Below are positions 45,650-57,900 of a stretch of DNA of 64,000 bases, in pieces. The stretch comes from Prinsepia uniflora. Lineage: Eukaryota; Streptophyta; Magnoliopsida; Rosales; Rosaceae. A model generated the notes under the pieces. The model saw only the letters and a program-made list of their open reading frames with translations. It had not been told where the DNA came from and made no database searches. A program made the position numbers and the translations under genes. The stretch's first letter is position 1; each line of letters begins with the position of its first letter. The stretch covers positions 71,211,538 to 71,275,537 of the forward strand of contig CM064868.1 of NCBI GenBank assembly GCA_032719365.1. The letters run 5' to 3'.

Positions 45650-46634
45650 TTATTAACATAAGTAATCTCATGGGATCAGCTCGGAATTCACAAGTCTCAA
45701 GTCTTTCGAGTTTTGCATGGACTTGATATTAGTCCACTCCTAATAACAGACATTTAAAATAATCAACTAGATGGTGGTGGATTTGTGGTCAGACCGATTT
45801 CGACTTCACATTTCCTATAGAAAATAATAACATTCAAGAGCGTTAAAAGGATAATTTAATAAAGAAATAATATCCATGTAAATTTTTAATGCTTGCCTTT
45901 CAATATCTTTATTTAATATATTTAAAAAATAATATTTACGTTTCAATAAATGGAATAATTTTATAAATATACGATAATAAAAATCATTCAATTTCTAAAC
46001 AAATCATTTCAACAAATGATAGTTATAATTTGATTCCATAGGCATATGCGAAGAAAGTTAAGTAGAAATGATGTATTTCATGGCTATGGGATGAAATAGA
46101 GATGACTCAAAAGTCACAAGTCTTTGGGTTTTGCCTAGACTTGAAATTTGTTCAATCTTTACACCAATCATTAAGTAAAAATTGAACAGTTGGCACTTCG
46201 CAATTCCATGGCCGAAAATGAAATGAAATTGATACATGTGTGAGTGTATTATTGGATTCATGTGATTCATTGATTTTCTTCTACACATATATGGATTTGC
46301 ACTTTGAGTGGTGGTTTAGAAATATTGAACGTGTGCGTTGGGTTATAAGGATCAAATGAGAGTGTTGTAATCATAATGTGATGGTGTCGAAATTAGCGTG
46401 TTCTTTGGATTATAAAGATTTTTTATTTCTTCATATTTTCATACACCTTCTCATGTTACTTAACTTAATATGGAACCTTAATTTCTTCATATTCTCAAAC
46501 GTCCTCTCACGTATAATTCATGAAAAAAGTTTTCACTCTGTAACAAATATAGTGAGAGTAGCCCAACCTTTTATAAGCCATTGCAAGATTCTGTTGAAGA
46601 ACTTTTGTTCTTTCACATCCTCACGTAAATAACT
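45650..46634. repeat. Diverged outlying units of the satellite
   Basis: 45660-45735 (CTCATGGGATCAGCT, TTTTGCATGGACTTG) and 46050-46400 (TGATGTATTTCATGGCT, AAATGAAATGAAATTGATA, GTGCGTTGGGTTATAAGGAT, GAGAGTGTTGTAATCATA) match the array to the right but with many changes. They are older or relaxed edge units on the kinase side of the array. Confidence 0.75.
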
Positions 46635-47364
46635 TGTCAGGACCCTACCCTCCTCTATCAGGACCCGAATCATCTAGCACGATATTGTCCGCTTTGGGCC
46701 TCCTTGCCCTTGCCCTCACGGTTTTGTTTTTGGGAGCTCACAGTGCAACTTCTCAGGGGGTCACCCATCATGGAATTGCACCAACCTCAACTCGCTTAAC
46801 TTTGGAGTTCCAACCGAACCCAAAGCCACTGAGCTCCTAAATGGCCTCGTGCTAGATAGGTGTGTGCCTCGCCTTTAAGGCACACCACCATTCCCTTCTC
46901 AGACCATTCCCCTCGCAGGAATTTGGGATCGTTCACTGTTCCCTCCAGGATACGGGTCTTACAATCCACCCCCCTTAGGGCCCAGCGTACTTGTTGGCAC
47001 ACTTCCCAATCGGGGTTTGACTCTGATACCATTCTGTTAGGACCCAACTCTCCTCTGTCAGAACCCGACTCATCTAGCACGATATTGTTCGTTTTGAGTC
47101 TCCTTCCTCTTGCTTTCACAGTTTTGTTTTCGGGAGCTCACGTTGCAACTTCTCAGGGGGTCACCCATCATGGAATTACACCAACCTCAACTCGCTTAAC
47201 TTTGGAGTTCCAACCGAACCCAAAGCCACTGAGCTCCCAAAAGGCCTCGTGCTAGATAGGCGTGTGCCTAAAGCTTTAAGGCACACCATCATTCCCTTCC
47301 CAGACCATTCCCCTCGCAGGAATGTGGGATCATTCACCGTTCCCTCCAGGATACGGGTCTTACA
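46635..47364 (-). mobile_element. Complete Cassandra inside satellite edge
   Basis: LTRs at 46635-46963 and 47035-47364 with a 71-bp internal region. TGGTATCAGAG (minus strand) adjoins the right LTR, and a GGGGGGTGGAT-type purine tract the left one. Flanks TAACT and CAACT match at 4 of 5. These LTRs carry CTTAACTTTGGAGTTCC and AACCGAACCCAAAGCC, a subtype closer to the old copy at 6305 than to those at 29684 and 39274. Confidence 0.9.
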
Positions 47365-48592
47365 CAACTTGTATTTATTTGCAAGTCGGGATTGTAGAAA
47401 AAATGTTTGAATTTTCCAATTACTCATTCATTTGGGGCACTTAATTAATTTACTGTTTCCATAGCCAACTAAAGTAAGCAAACTTTAATTGTTATTGCTA
47501 ATTAAAAAAGAGGTATTAAGCAGACTTGACTTTATTATGATTAGACAACAAAATTAAGGAATATTTGCCACTCCTTACCAATCATCAATATTGCTTAAAA
47601 CTTGTGTGAGATTTGCCAGGAAATTAATGGCAGGTAATTTGTTTTCACGAACGTATGCTAAGAAAGTTTTGTAGGGACGAAGTACCTAATGGGATCAGCT
47701 AGGGACTCAAATGTAACAAGTCTATGGAGTTTTGTGTGAACTTCGCTAGTCTAAGTCTTTGTTCCTATCAATAAATTAAAATTGAAAATTTGGCAATTTC
47801 CTTGTCGAGAATGAAATGAAATTGATAGAAGTGTGTGTTTCATTGGAAATTCAAGTGAATAATTGATTTTGTTCTACAAATGGATTTGTACACTTTGACT
47901 AGTGGCCAAGAAATATTGAACTAGTGCTTTGAGTTATGGGCACTGATTAAGAGTGTTATACTCATAGCTTAGTTTGAGTGACCTTAGAAATGAACATATT
48001 CATTGGATTATAGGAATATTTTGTGCTCATAATTTGATTAGTAACCTTGAAATGAACGTGTGTGTTGGGTTATATGGGTTGAAATGAACGTATATGCTGG
48101 GTTATAGGGGTTGATTGAGATCATTGTACTCATTGTTTGAGTTGCCTTGAATAAGTGTGTGAGTTGGATTATAGAGATCAATTGAGAGTGTTATACTCAT
48201 AGTGTGATGACCTTGAAATGAATGAGTATATATTGGATAGTTGGATTAATAGAGATCTTTTGTTGTACTAATAGTTTGAGTGGTGGCCTTCAAAGGAACG
48301 TGTTGGTTGGGTTATAAGGATAGATTGAGAGTGTTGTAAATTCATAGTTTGATGGTCTTGAAATGAGGGTGTCTATTAGATTATTGAGATCTTTTGCTTG
48401 TAAAGATGAAGTATCTCATGGGATCAGCTAGGGTCTCGCATGTCACAAGTCTATGGAGTTTTGCATGGACTTCATTAGTCCAAGTCTTTGTTCCTATCAA
48501 TAAGTTAAAATTGAAAAGTTGGCAATTCCTTGTTGAAAATGAAATGAAATTAATAGAAGTGTGTGTTTTTATTGGATATTGATGTGAGTAAT

Positions 48593-50559
48593 TGATAAAG
48601 CCCAAACTACGCATTAAATTAAATACGTAATTCGGGTGTTATGCAATTTAAGCCCTTTTTGTGTAGATGTAGTATTGGTAAATAAGGATCGTTCTTAACC
48701 GGGGAAATTAAAGAACATTAATAATATGTTAGTTAAAAAGAATAATGAATAATCAAAGAATAATGAATTAAAGAATTAAATAATTAAGTAATTAAATAAT
48801 TAAATAATAAAGAATTAAATAATAAATGAATTAAAGAATAAATGAATTAATGAATTAATGAATTAATGAAATAAAGAATAAAAGAATAAAGAATCAAATA
48901 ATAAAAAAAAAATAAAGAATTAAATGAAGGGTTTGAGAAGATTGTAATCATAGGATAAAGAAAACAAGTAAAAATAATTAAGAATTTACTTCTACTTTAA
49001 CTTTTGTGCAAGTGAACTTTCTTCAAACACATATTTTTACCAACACTCTAACATCATGCTCATATTGAACCAATCACGAAATCCTACCTTAATCATCTCA
49101 AATACATGCATACGTTTTTCAATATTACAAATGCACTGAACATCGGTCATAAACACTTATAATACGATTCACCTTATGTTATTGATTTCAATGTGCGTCA
49201 AACATTTAAATCTCTTCAACCCTATTCTAAGTGCACCAAACAATGGTCATAAACACTTAGCGTTAAATTGAAGGTTAAGCGCTAAAACATATGAAGTAAA
49301 TTCAATTCAAAAAGTAAAACACATGGAGATTGTATTTACATTTACAAATGTTAAAAAGAAAATACCAACATATATATTGAAATATAAGTAAATCGAAACA
49401 ATAACAAGAATTTAAGTAAGGGAAATAAAGTTACACTTTTGGAAACCAAGAACAGCTTGTGATTCCGAAAGTAGATGAAAACAATGGAATGTTATTCATA
49501 AAGAATACCAAACAGCGGCTGGAACCTTATGAAGATGGAGGATAAAACATAAGAATTCGGATTTAAATTCTAGAATTATTTCAGAAATACTCGACCTAGG
49601 TATTTCTTAAGGAAAGCATAAAAATGTGTTTAAGAGATCTCAAAGAAAAATCACAAGAACAAAGTAAAGAAGAAATGAAATTAAGAAATAACATAAATTA
49701 TAACATAAATTAAGAACAATAATTGAAAGAAAACTAATTAATAAGAAAATCTACAAGAAATTAAAATGGTCCCCAAAAATAAAGAATAAAATAGAGAAGA
49801 TGAATTAAAAGAAGAGAAGAACTAGAGAGAAAATATAAGAACCAAAACTAAAAAGAGAAACAAAATGGGACCAAATGAGGACCCTTGTTACATGAAATGA
49901 ACCCCTATTTATAGGGAGAAAAAGCTACCAAAAATAAAACAAAATAAATGAAAATTACAATAAAAATAAATAAAAATGAAATGATGAATAATGATGAATT
50001 TAGGCACTATTTGGAGCTGGAAAATCACAGTCTGAATTCGGTAGGTAGCAGCTGACAGAGTGGGTGGAGAGTTGGTGAGGAGCAGCTGAAAAGGAGTAAT
50101 GCCATTCAGCGCACGCGCGCCGACAGAGGAGGGCTGGTTTGGCCAGTGCGCGCCGAAGGAAGAAGGGTGGCTTCGGCAGGCGAGCTCCGACGGTTTATGA
50201 GGCTGGAAATTGGACATGTCGCGGGCCTGGGCCATTTTCCGGGCCTGCGCATGCGATGGCTGGGCTCGTTCATTTTGGGTTGAGCAATTTATTTTTATTA
50301 GTTTGGGCCTGCAAATGAAAAAAAAAAGATAAATGAATTAATTCATATAATTCAACCGAATTTCGTCCATAATTTCTTCATTATAATTCCGATTGGGACG
50401 ATTCTTTCGCCAAAATGCTTCAAATTACAAAATTTATTTATTTAAATAGAAATATCACAAAATATATTATTTTATCTAATTATTTATTATTTTAATATTA
50501 AAAGTTAAGTATAAATGGTATAAAATAATATAAAATAATGCTTATTTGATGACCTATCA
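48593..50559. mobile_element. Solo LTR-like element of unknown family in the satellite
   Basis: 1967 bp, TGATAAAGCCC to GACCTATCA, TG..CA ends, exact 5-bp duplications GTAAT (48588-48592, 50560-50564). It disrupts a satellite unit within its GTGAATAATTGATTTT segment. The interior has an A/T-rich AATTAAA/GAATAA low-complexity run (about 48722-48930) and a GC-rich patch with GCGCACGCGCGCCGACAG (about 50108-50160). No domain was found. Whether the parent family is Gypsy or copia cannot be told. Confidence 0.8.
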
Positions 50560-51913
50560 GTAATAAATTTTTTTCTACACATGGATTTGTACACTTTGAG
50601 TATTGGCCAAGAAATGTTGAACGTGTGCTTTGAGTTATGGGGACTGATTAAGAGTGTTACTCATAGCTTAGTTTGAGTGGCCTTAGGAATGAGCATATTC
50701 ATTGGATTATAGGGATATTTTGTGCCCATAATTTGAGTAGTGACCTTGAAATGAACATGTGTGTTAGGTTATAGGGGTTGAAATGGACATATGTGCTGGG
50801 TTATATGGGTTGATTGAGAGCATTATACTCATTATTTAAGTTGCCTTGAAATGAGTGTGTGAGTTTGATTATCGAGATCAATTGAGAGTGTTGTTGACAG
50901 AACCTGTCCCAAATCCCCAGGGATTAACGTCGGACGTGCCTGCTCTCGTCTGACACGAAGTGTTAGACCAGGGATAACTCCGTCCTTTGCCCAACCGGGA
51001 TCATGAGGAGGAATGTGATGTCTTATCTCTGCTACAGCCCACATCCGCGATCAACCTGAAGGACATTAAAAACACGAAAACTGTGAGTGGACAAAACAAA
51101 TAATTTTATAAAATCATTTCATAAAAAAACCTTTATGTCCTTCACTAAAAACATATGCATGCATTCGAAAACCATTTCTCACCATATAACACATGGCCTT
51201 AGCCCAAAATCCAATCAAGTGGGAACTCATCCCAAGTCCAACACATGTGGGTCTCAACCCAAAACCAATACACATGGGTCTCAGCCCAACACCGTCTCAG
51301 TGAAAACCTCATACAAACATATATATATATATATAACCCATCCTAGACATTCTCTGATGTCTACTCAATAACTCGTCACGATATATCTATCAGCGTGCAC
51401 ATTACTCGGTGTCTCACTCTGAGTCTACCCCCAAGATCTACGACGTCTGAGAGGAATCATCTAAAATCCAGGATCTACAACGTCTGAAGGACGATCTGCG
51501 AACCCAGTCCGAGACTATACCATATCTCATCACTCCTGGAATATGCTCCCTCTTGGAGTCACTCATCCCAAGTAGTGGATCGTGACACTCTAGGACCAAC
51601 GACGTCTGGAGGAGACTAATACGCTCATAAGGAGGGTATATACATACTCGTATAAAAACCATAAATGGGACTCACGCCCGATACTACAGTCAACTGGGCC
51701 TTTAGCCCGAACTTACGACTCAACGGGGCCTCTAGCCCGATTTCACACTTAACTGGGACTTAGGTCCGAACTCGTGAATCAATGGGGCATCGAGCCCGAT
51801 AGCTCAGGGTCAGTCACGATTCCGATCATAGCGATGCATGCAACCATCAATCCATTATCGCTCGCAATCCTGGTATGTCACCGTGAACATATCACTGCCG
51901 CGACCACCTCTAG

Positions 51914-54900
51914 TGTAACGAACCGTCTCGAATTATCGAGATTAATTAAGACTTAATGATGGATTAGCCTCGCTAATCGGGGATTAGACGAGGATTAACG
52001 GATGTTCAGGCCGAAATGACGATTTTTCCCCTGAAATGGGCAAAATGTTGACTCTTCACTCAAGTTGTCAAATGGAATTTGACCGATGACTGTGACGTAG
52101 TTTGGAACGTTACGAGTTTATAGACAGGTAGCACGCCCGATTCCGACGTTCGAGGAAGAAGTTATGATGTTCGGAAGTTCGGGGGTATTTTGGTAATTTG
52201 GTTGAAAAGGGGCAAACAGTTGAATTTTGACCCGGGAGGTCTGATGGTCGAGGACCATTACGTAGATCGAGACGATACGAATTCGTAGACAGGCGGCTAG
52301 TCGAATTTGGACTTTCGACGGAAAAGTTACGGTTCACGGAAGTTTCAAGAAACTATTGCATGTTTTACGAGACGAAAGACTTTTGGAATTAAGTGAGGCC
52401 CAGATATTTTGGACAGGTCCAATGGATGAGTGACAAGTGTCACCCGTCCATTGTCCAACCCAAACAATTCATGCACATCCACCCTTCCCCGTGTTCGATC
52501 ATTTTCCCCATTTCCAACCAAAACCGATCCATCCTTAACCCCAATCCAAACCCTTAAACCATATGATCATATGTGAGACCCAGAGAGTGAGAGGAGGGCT
52601 GGAGGATGATGGTGGCTGGCCAGGACGGCGCCACCGTGGACGGTGGAGGCAAAACCCGAGCAAGGTATCAGTTTTGGCCCTTTTCATTTTATTTTTTATT
52701 CTTGACGTTGGGGACGGTTTTAATCGATTGGAATGAGTTAGTTAGGTTGCTAGGGAGGTTCTAGGATGATTTTGGTGGTGGTTCACGGCTAAGGAAGCCC
52801 TAGGGAGTTTTTGAAAAAGTTGAACCGTGAGGGGGTTTTGAACCGTGGAGATTTAGTGAGTTTTTGGTGGTTTGAATTTCATATTTAGGTTTCTAGGATC
52901 AAATTAGAGAGAATGGAATTGATTAGGAGGAAAACGGACGAAAAAAAAGGAATAGGGCTGGACTAGTCACTCTGGTCCAGGAGAACCGGATTTGCAGAGT
53001 GAACTGGGCCGGTCGGTTCAGACTAGCCTGGCTGAAGGACATAGACGATCTACAATGGGCACGTGGCTCCCACGCGCAGCCCCTTTGGGTAGTGCGTGTG
53101 GGCACGTGGACCACCTTTTGGGGATGTGTTCAACACATGAAATCATCTATTCAATGTAGCGAACATTTTGGGATTGGTTTCGTGTCAATCGGACATCGTT
53201 TCGATATAGTTCGGGACATCCGAAGGTTTAGGATATGGTTTAAAAATAGTTAAAAATTCCAAAAAATTATGGGGCTTTAGTGAGGGGTTAAGTAGTTAAT
53301 AACCCTATATTACGATTTGGACAGGTTCAGAAATCCCGGAGGAGACAATTGGCCTGGGAGAGGCTTATGGTGCGCGTATCGAGGCGCGGCTTCGGACGGT
53401 TTGTGAGTGGACCTTTCTTTCGAAATTGATGCATGCATAAATGTTTTATAATTGTTTTAGACTACGTTTTGTGATGCCATGAGTGCATTTTTTGTGGTAG
53501 CCTAGGATTTACGTATTTGCACGTATTTCGAAATTCCTTGTTTTATACGATGATTGTACGTGCTAGGTTTTTAATGAGGATTTAATGAATGAGTTTTGGA
53601 TTTGGAAATTTGAAATTGGGAATGAGACCCATTTGATTTACGAACCCTTGGACTTAGAGTTCATTTAATTTGATGAGAATTCGGGCTGGAGGCCCATTTG
53701 AGTTATACGATCGGGCCGAGGGCCCCGTTGATTTATGATTCGAGCTTGAGGCCCAGTTGGTTGTAATCTCGAGCTTGAGGCCCCGTTGACTGTAGTATCG
53801 GGCTTGAGGCCCTATTGGTTGTGAAATCGGGCTTGAGGCCCCGTTAGTCGTGATATCGGGCTAAAGGCCTAGTTGATTGTGAAATCGGGCTTGAGTCCCA
53901 GTTCAGTTTATGAAATGAGAATTCGGGCATGAGACCCTATTGAACTGTGGATTTAGACCGAGGCCTGTGAAAATGGATTTGAATCGGATTCGAGGAATCC
54001 TGTTGAGATGAATTGGGTATGAGACCCAGTTGAAATATGTTTGAGAAAGGAAGTGTTTTGAAAATGTATATATACCCTCCATATGATTTATTTGGTCTCC
54101 TCCAGACGTCGACCTGGAGAGTCACGATCCGCAGACCAGAATGAGTATCCCCATAGGGAGCCCATTCGAAGAGTGGAAGTTATGATGTGGTCCCGGACCA
54201 GATTCTGGAGAGATGCTCGGACTAGATCTGGAGATAGAGCTCAGACTAGATCTGGAGATAAAACCTCCCAGACGGAGAATTCCTGGGGGTAGACTCGGAG
54301 TGAGACCCCGAGTAGTGTGCACACTAGTATAGAGATGAATCGTGACATATATCTGGGATGTGTTCCCTAGGGGCTATGTGCCCCGAGTTGGCATCTTCTC
54401 GGAAGTGCCGTAGATGGGTTATACATATGTCTATACGTATGAGGTTTTCTTACGGAAAGTGATTTAGGGGCGGAGACCCCGGGTTCCACGTTTTTTAAAA
54501 GAAGTTTGGGGCAGAGATCCCGTGTTCTATGTTTTGGTATTTCACTGAATATGGTTTTGGGCTGAGTCCTATGTGTATTTGATTAGGGCTGAGTTCCCAT
54601 ATGGTTTGATTTACGGTTTTTGGGCTAAGGCCCTAATGGTTTTGTAAATGTTTTGATAAATGGTTTTCGAATGCATGCATGTTTTCAGTGAATGGCATAA
54701 ACATCTTCTTTTCGTGAAACATTTTATTTAAAATATTGTTTTGTCTACTCACGACTTTTGATGATTTGAATGCCCTTCAGGTTGATCGCGGATACGAGTT
54801 GTAGTAGAGATTGAGACATCACACTCCACCTCCTATGATCCTGGTGTACTGTGGAAGCCCCGGTGAGGGCTAGAGACAGAATTATCCCTGGTCTGACACT

Positions 54901-54964
54901 TGGTGTCAGATGGGAGCATGCACATCCCACGTTAATCTTGGGGGATTTGGGACGGGTCCTGAAA
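51914..54964 (+). mobile_element. E-family element E5, nested in E4
   Basis: 3051 bp from TGTAACGAACCGTCTCGAAT to TTGGGACGGGTCCTGAAA, flanked by exact TCTAG (51909-51913 and 54965-54969) inside E4. Its final bases are GAAA where other copies have GTCA, probably a mutation. It contains the GGGC..GGCCC motif array (53590-54030), the unique GACTCGGAGTGAGACCCC site that holds a Cassandra in E3, and the terminal hairpin (54891-54911). Non-coding. Confidence 0.85.
53590..54030 (+). repeat. Array of short GGGC..GCCC inverted motifs in E5
   Basis: About 12 units with GGGCTTGAGGCCC, GGGCCGAGGGCCC and variants, spaced 30-40 bp, parallel to the array in E3. The complementary array in E4 is at about 51660-51800. 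Confidence 0.8.
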
Positions 54965-57900
54965 TCTAGAACATGGTGCACACGTCACCAATCAATCCTC
55001 TAAACCATCAGCACTCTGAAGTCAAGCCTCTAGTGGCTACTCGACAACGAGACGTGCATCGTGACCTCTCCAGAGAGAACACATCCTTAGTCCGGAGGCG
55101 AGACTCACGTCGTCCGTCGCCGTACACACAGCACCCGTCGCGACCACGAGTCAGACCCGTAGGTCATCAATAAGGCCTCATGCCCAAGTCAAACCAAATC
55201 CAAATGGGTCTCATGCCCGGTTTTACCTTTTCAAAACAATTTCATTAAAACCGAAAGCATAAGCCCGTATAAGCACATATAAAATTCAAAAACTTTGAAA
55301 TACGTGCCAATACGTAAACACACACAAAAATGCACTCAAGGCATCACAAAACATATATTAAAACACTTACAAAACATTTATGCATGCATCGATTCATAAA
55401 ATAAAGTCCACTTACAGACCGTCCGAGCTGCCGCCACGATACGCGCGTCGTACGTCTTCCCAGGTCAATCATCGTCTCCGGGGTTCCCAAACCTATCCAA
55501 ATCACTTTAGAGGGTTACTGACTACTTAATTAACCCCTCACGAAAGCCCCCTAATTTTCTGGGATTTTAAACTATTTTTAAATGCGCTCTGAAACCTTCG
55601 GACAACCCGAACTATATCAAGATGATTTCTGATTGACTCGAAACCAGTCCCAAAGTGTTGCAAGTTTTCGCCATCACGCACTGCCGGATGGCCCTGTGGG
55701 TGGGCCTCACGTGCCACTATACAGTGGTCATCTCTGTCCTCTAGCCGATCGATCCGACCGGCTGGTCCGGTTCGATCCTGCAACTGGACCGGCGTGACCG
55801 CTCCAGGCTCCTAGACTGTTTAATTTTCATCCTTTTTCTTCCTAGTCGATTCTAAACTTCCTATTTTGATCTTAGGAACCTATATATGTAAACAAAACCG
55901 TGTAAAACTCACAAAATCACCCCGGTTCGATTTTTCCTCACGGTTCAATATTTCCAGATTTTTCCCATGGCTTCCTTAGTCCTTAAACACCACCAAACCC
56001 ATCCTAAAACCTTCCTATCATCCTAATAACCCTATTCTAATCAACCTAAACCGTCCATAATGCTTGAATCCAAAGAAAATGAAAATTGGACAAAACCGAT
56101 ACCTTGCTCGAGTTTGCCCTCTCTGTCCACGGCGGCGCCGTCCTGGCTAGCGACCACCTTCCTCACGGCCCTCCTTTCACTCTCTTGGTCTTTCAAACAT
56201 GATTAGAAAGGGAAGTGTTTGGATTGGAATGAAGGGTCATCGAGTTTGATTGAAAAAATGGTCGAACACAACGAAAAGGGGAGGATATGCATGAGTTGTT
56301 TGGGCTGGGCAATGGATGGGTGACACTTGTCACTTATCCATTGGGGCTGTCCAAAAAGTTGGGCCCCACTTGCTGCCAAAAGTCCCTCGCCCCGTAAAAC
56401 GTGCAATAGTACGTTCAAACGTCTGTGAACCGTAACTTCTTCGTCGAACGTCCGATTTCGACGTGTCGCCTGTCTACGGATTCGTATCGTCCCGATCTAC
56501 GTAACGGTCCTTGGCCCTCGGACATCAGACCTGCCGGGGTCAAAATCAAATTTTTACCCTCGTCTAAAGGCAAAATCAAAATTTCGCCCTGAGCGTCTGT
56601 TAATCCTCGGCTAATCCATCATTAATCCCTAATTAATCCCTAAAATCACGGACGGGTTGTTACAATTGTACTCATAGTGTGATGACCTTGAAATGAATGA
56701 GTATATATTGGATATTTGGATTAATAGATATATTATGTTGTACTAATAGTTTGAGTGGTGGCCTTGAAATGAACGTTTTTTTTTGGGTTATAAGGATAGA
56801 TTGAGAGTGTTGTAAACTCGTAGTTTGATGGCCTTGAAAAGAGGGCGTCTATTAGATTATTGAGATCTTTTGTTTGTAGGGATGAAGCATCTCATGGGAT
56901 CAGCTAGGGTTTGGCGTGTCACAAGTCTATGGAGTTTTGCATGGACATCACTAGTCCAAGTCTTTGCTCCTACCAATAAGTAAAAATTGAAAAGTTGGCA
57001 ATTCCTCGTAAAAACTGAAATGAAATTGATCGAAGTAAGTGTTTTATTGGATATTGATGGGAATAATTGATTTTTTTCTACACATGGATTTGTACACTTT
57101 AAGTAGTGGCCAAGAAATATTGAACGTTTGCTTTGAGTTATGGGGACTGATTAAGAGTGTTATGCTCATAGCTTCGTTTGAGTGGCCTTAGAAATGAGCA
57201 TATCTATTGGATTGTAGGGATATTTTGTGCTCATAATTTGCATAGTGACCTTGAGAAGAATGTGTATGTTGGGTTATAGCGGTTGAATTGAACGTATGTG
57301 CTGGGTTATTGGGGTTGATTGAGAATATTGTACTCATTGTTTGAGTTTCCTTGAAATGAGTGTGTGAGTTTGATTATAGAGATCGATTGAGAGTGTTGTA
57401 CTTATAGTGAGATGACCTTGAAATGAAGGAGTATATAATGGATATTTTGATTAATAGAGATCTTTTGTTGTAAGAATAGTTTGAGTGGTGGCCTTGAAAG
57501 GAACGTGTTTGTTGGGTTATAAGGATAGATTGAGAGTGTTGTACACTCGTAGTTTGATAGCCTTGAAATGAGGGTGTCTATTAGATTATTTAGATCTGTT
57601 GTTTGTAGGGATGAAGTATCTAATGGGATCAACTAGGGTCCCGCATGTCACAAGTCTATGGAGTTTTGCATGGACTTCACTACTCCAAGTCTTTGTTCCT
57701 ATAAATAAGTTAAAATTGAAAAGTTGGCAATTCCTGGTCGAAAATGAAATGAAATTGATAGAAGTGTGTGTTTTATTGGATATTGATGTGAATAATTGAT
57801 TTTTATCAACACATGGATTTGTACACTTTAAGTAGTGTCCAAGAAATATTGAACGTTTGCTTTGAGTTATGGGGCTTGATTAAGAGTGTTATACTCATAG

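Larger units (their letters stand above)
50895..56664 (-). mobile_element. E-family element E4, split by E5
   Basis: In two parts, 50895-51913 and 54970-56664, about 2.7 kb in total. Minus orientation: it starts TGTAACAACCCGTCCGTGAT at the right and ends with a GGTTCTGTCA terminus at the left. Flanks in the satellite are GTTGT (50890-50894) and ATTGT (56665-56669), a 4-of-5 duplication. It keeps the terminal hairpin at 50948-50968 and CAGACGTCGTAGATC-type repeats (51430-51610). The interruption is exactly bounded by the TCTAG duplication of E5. Confidence 0.82.
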
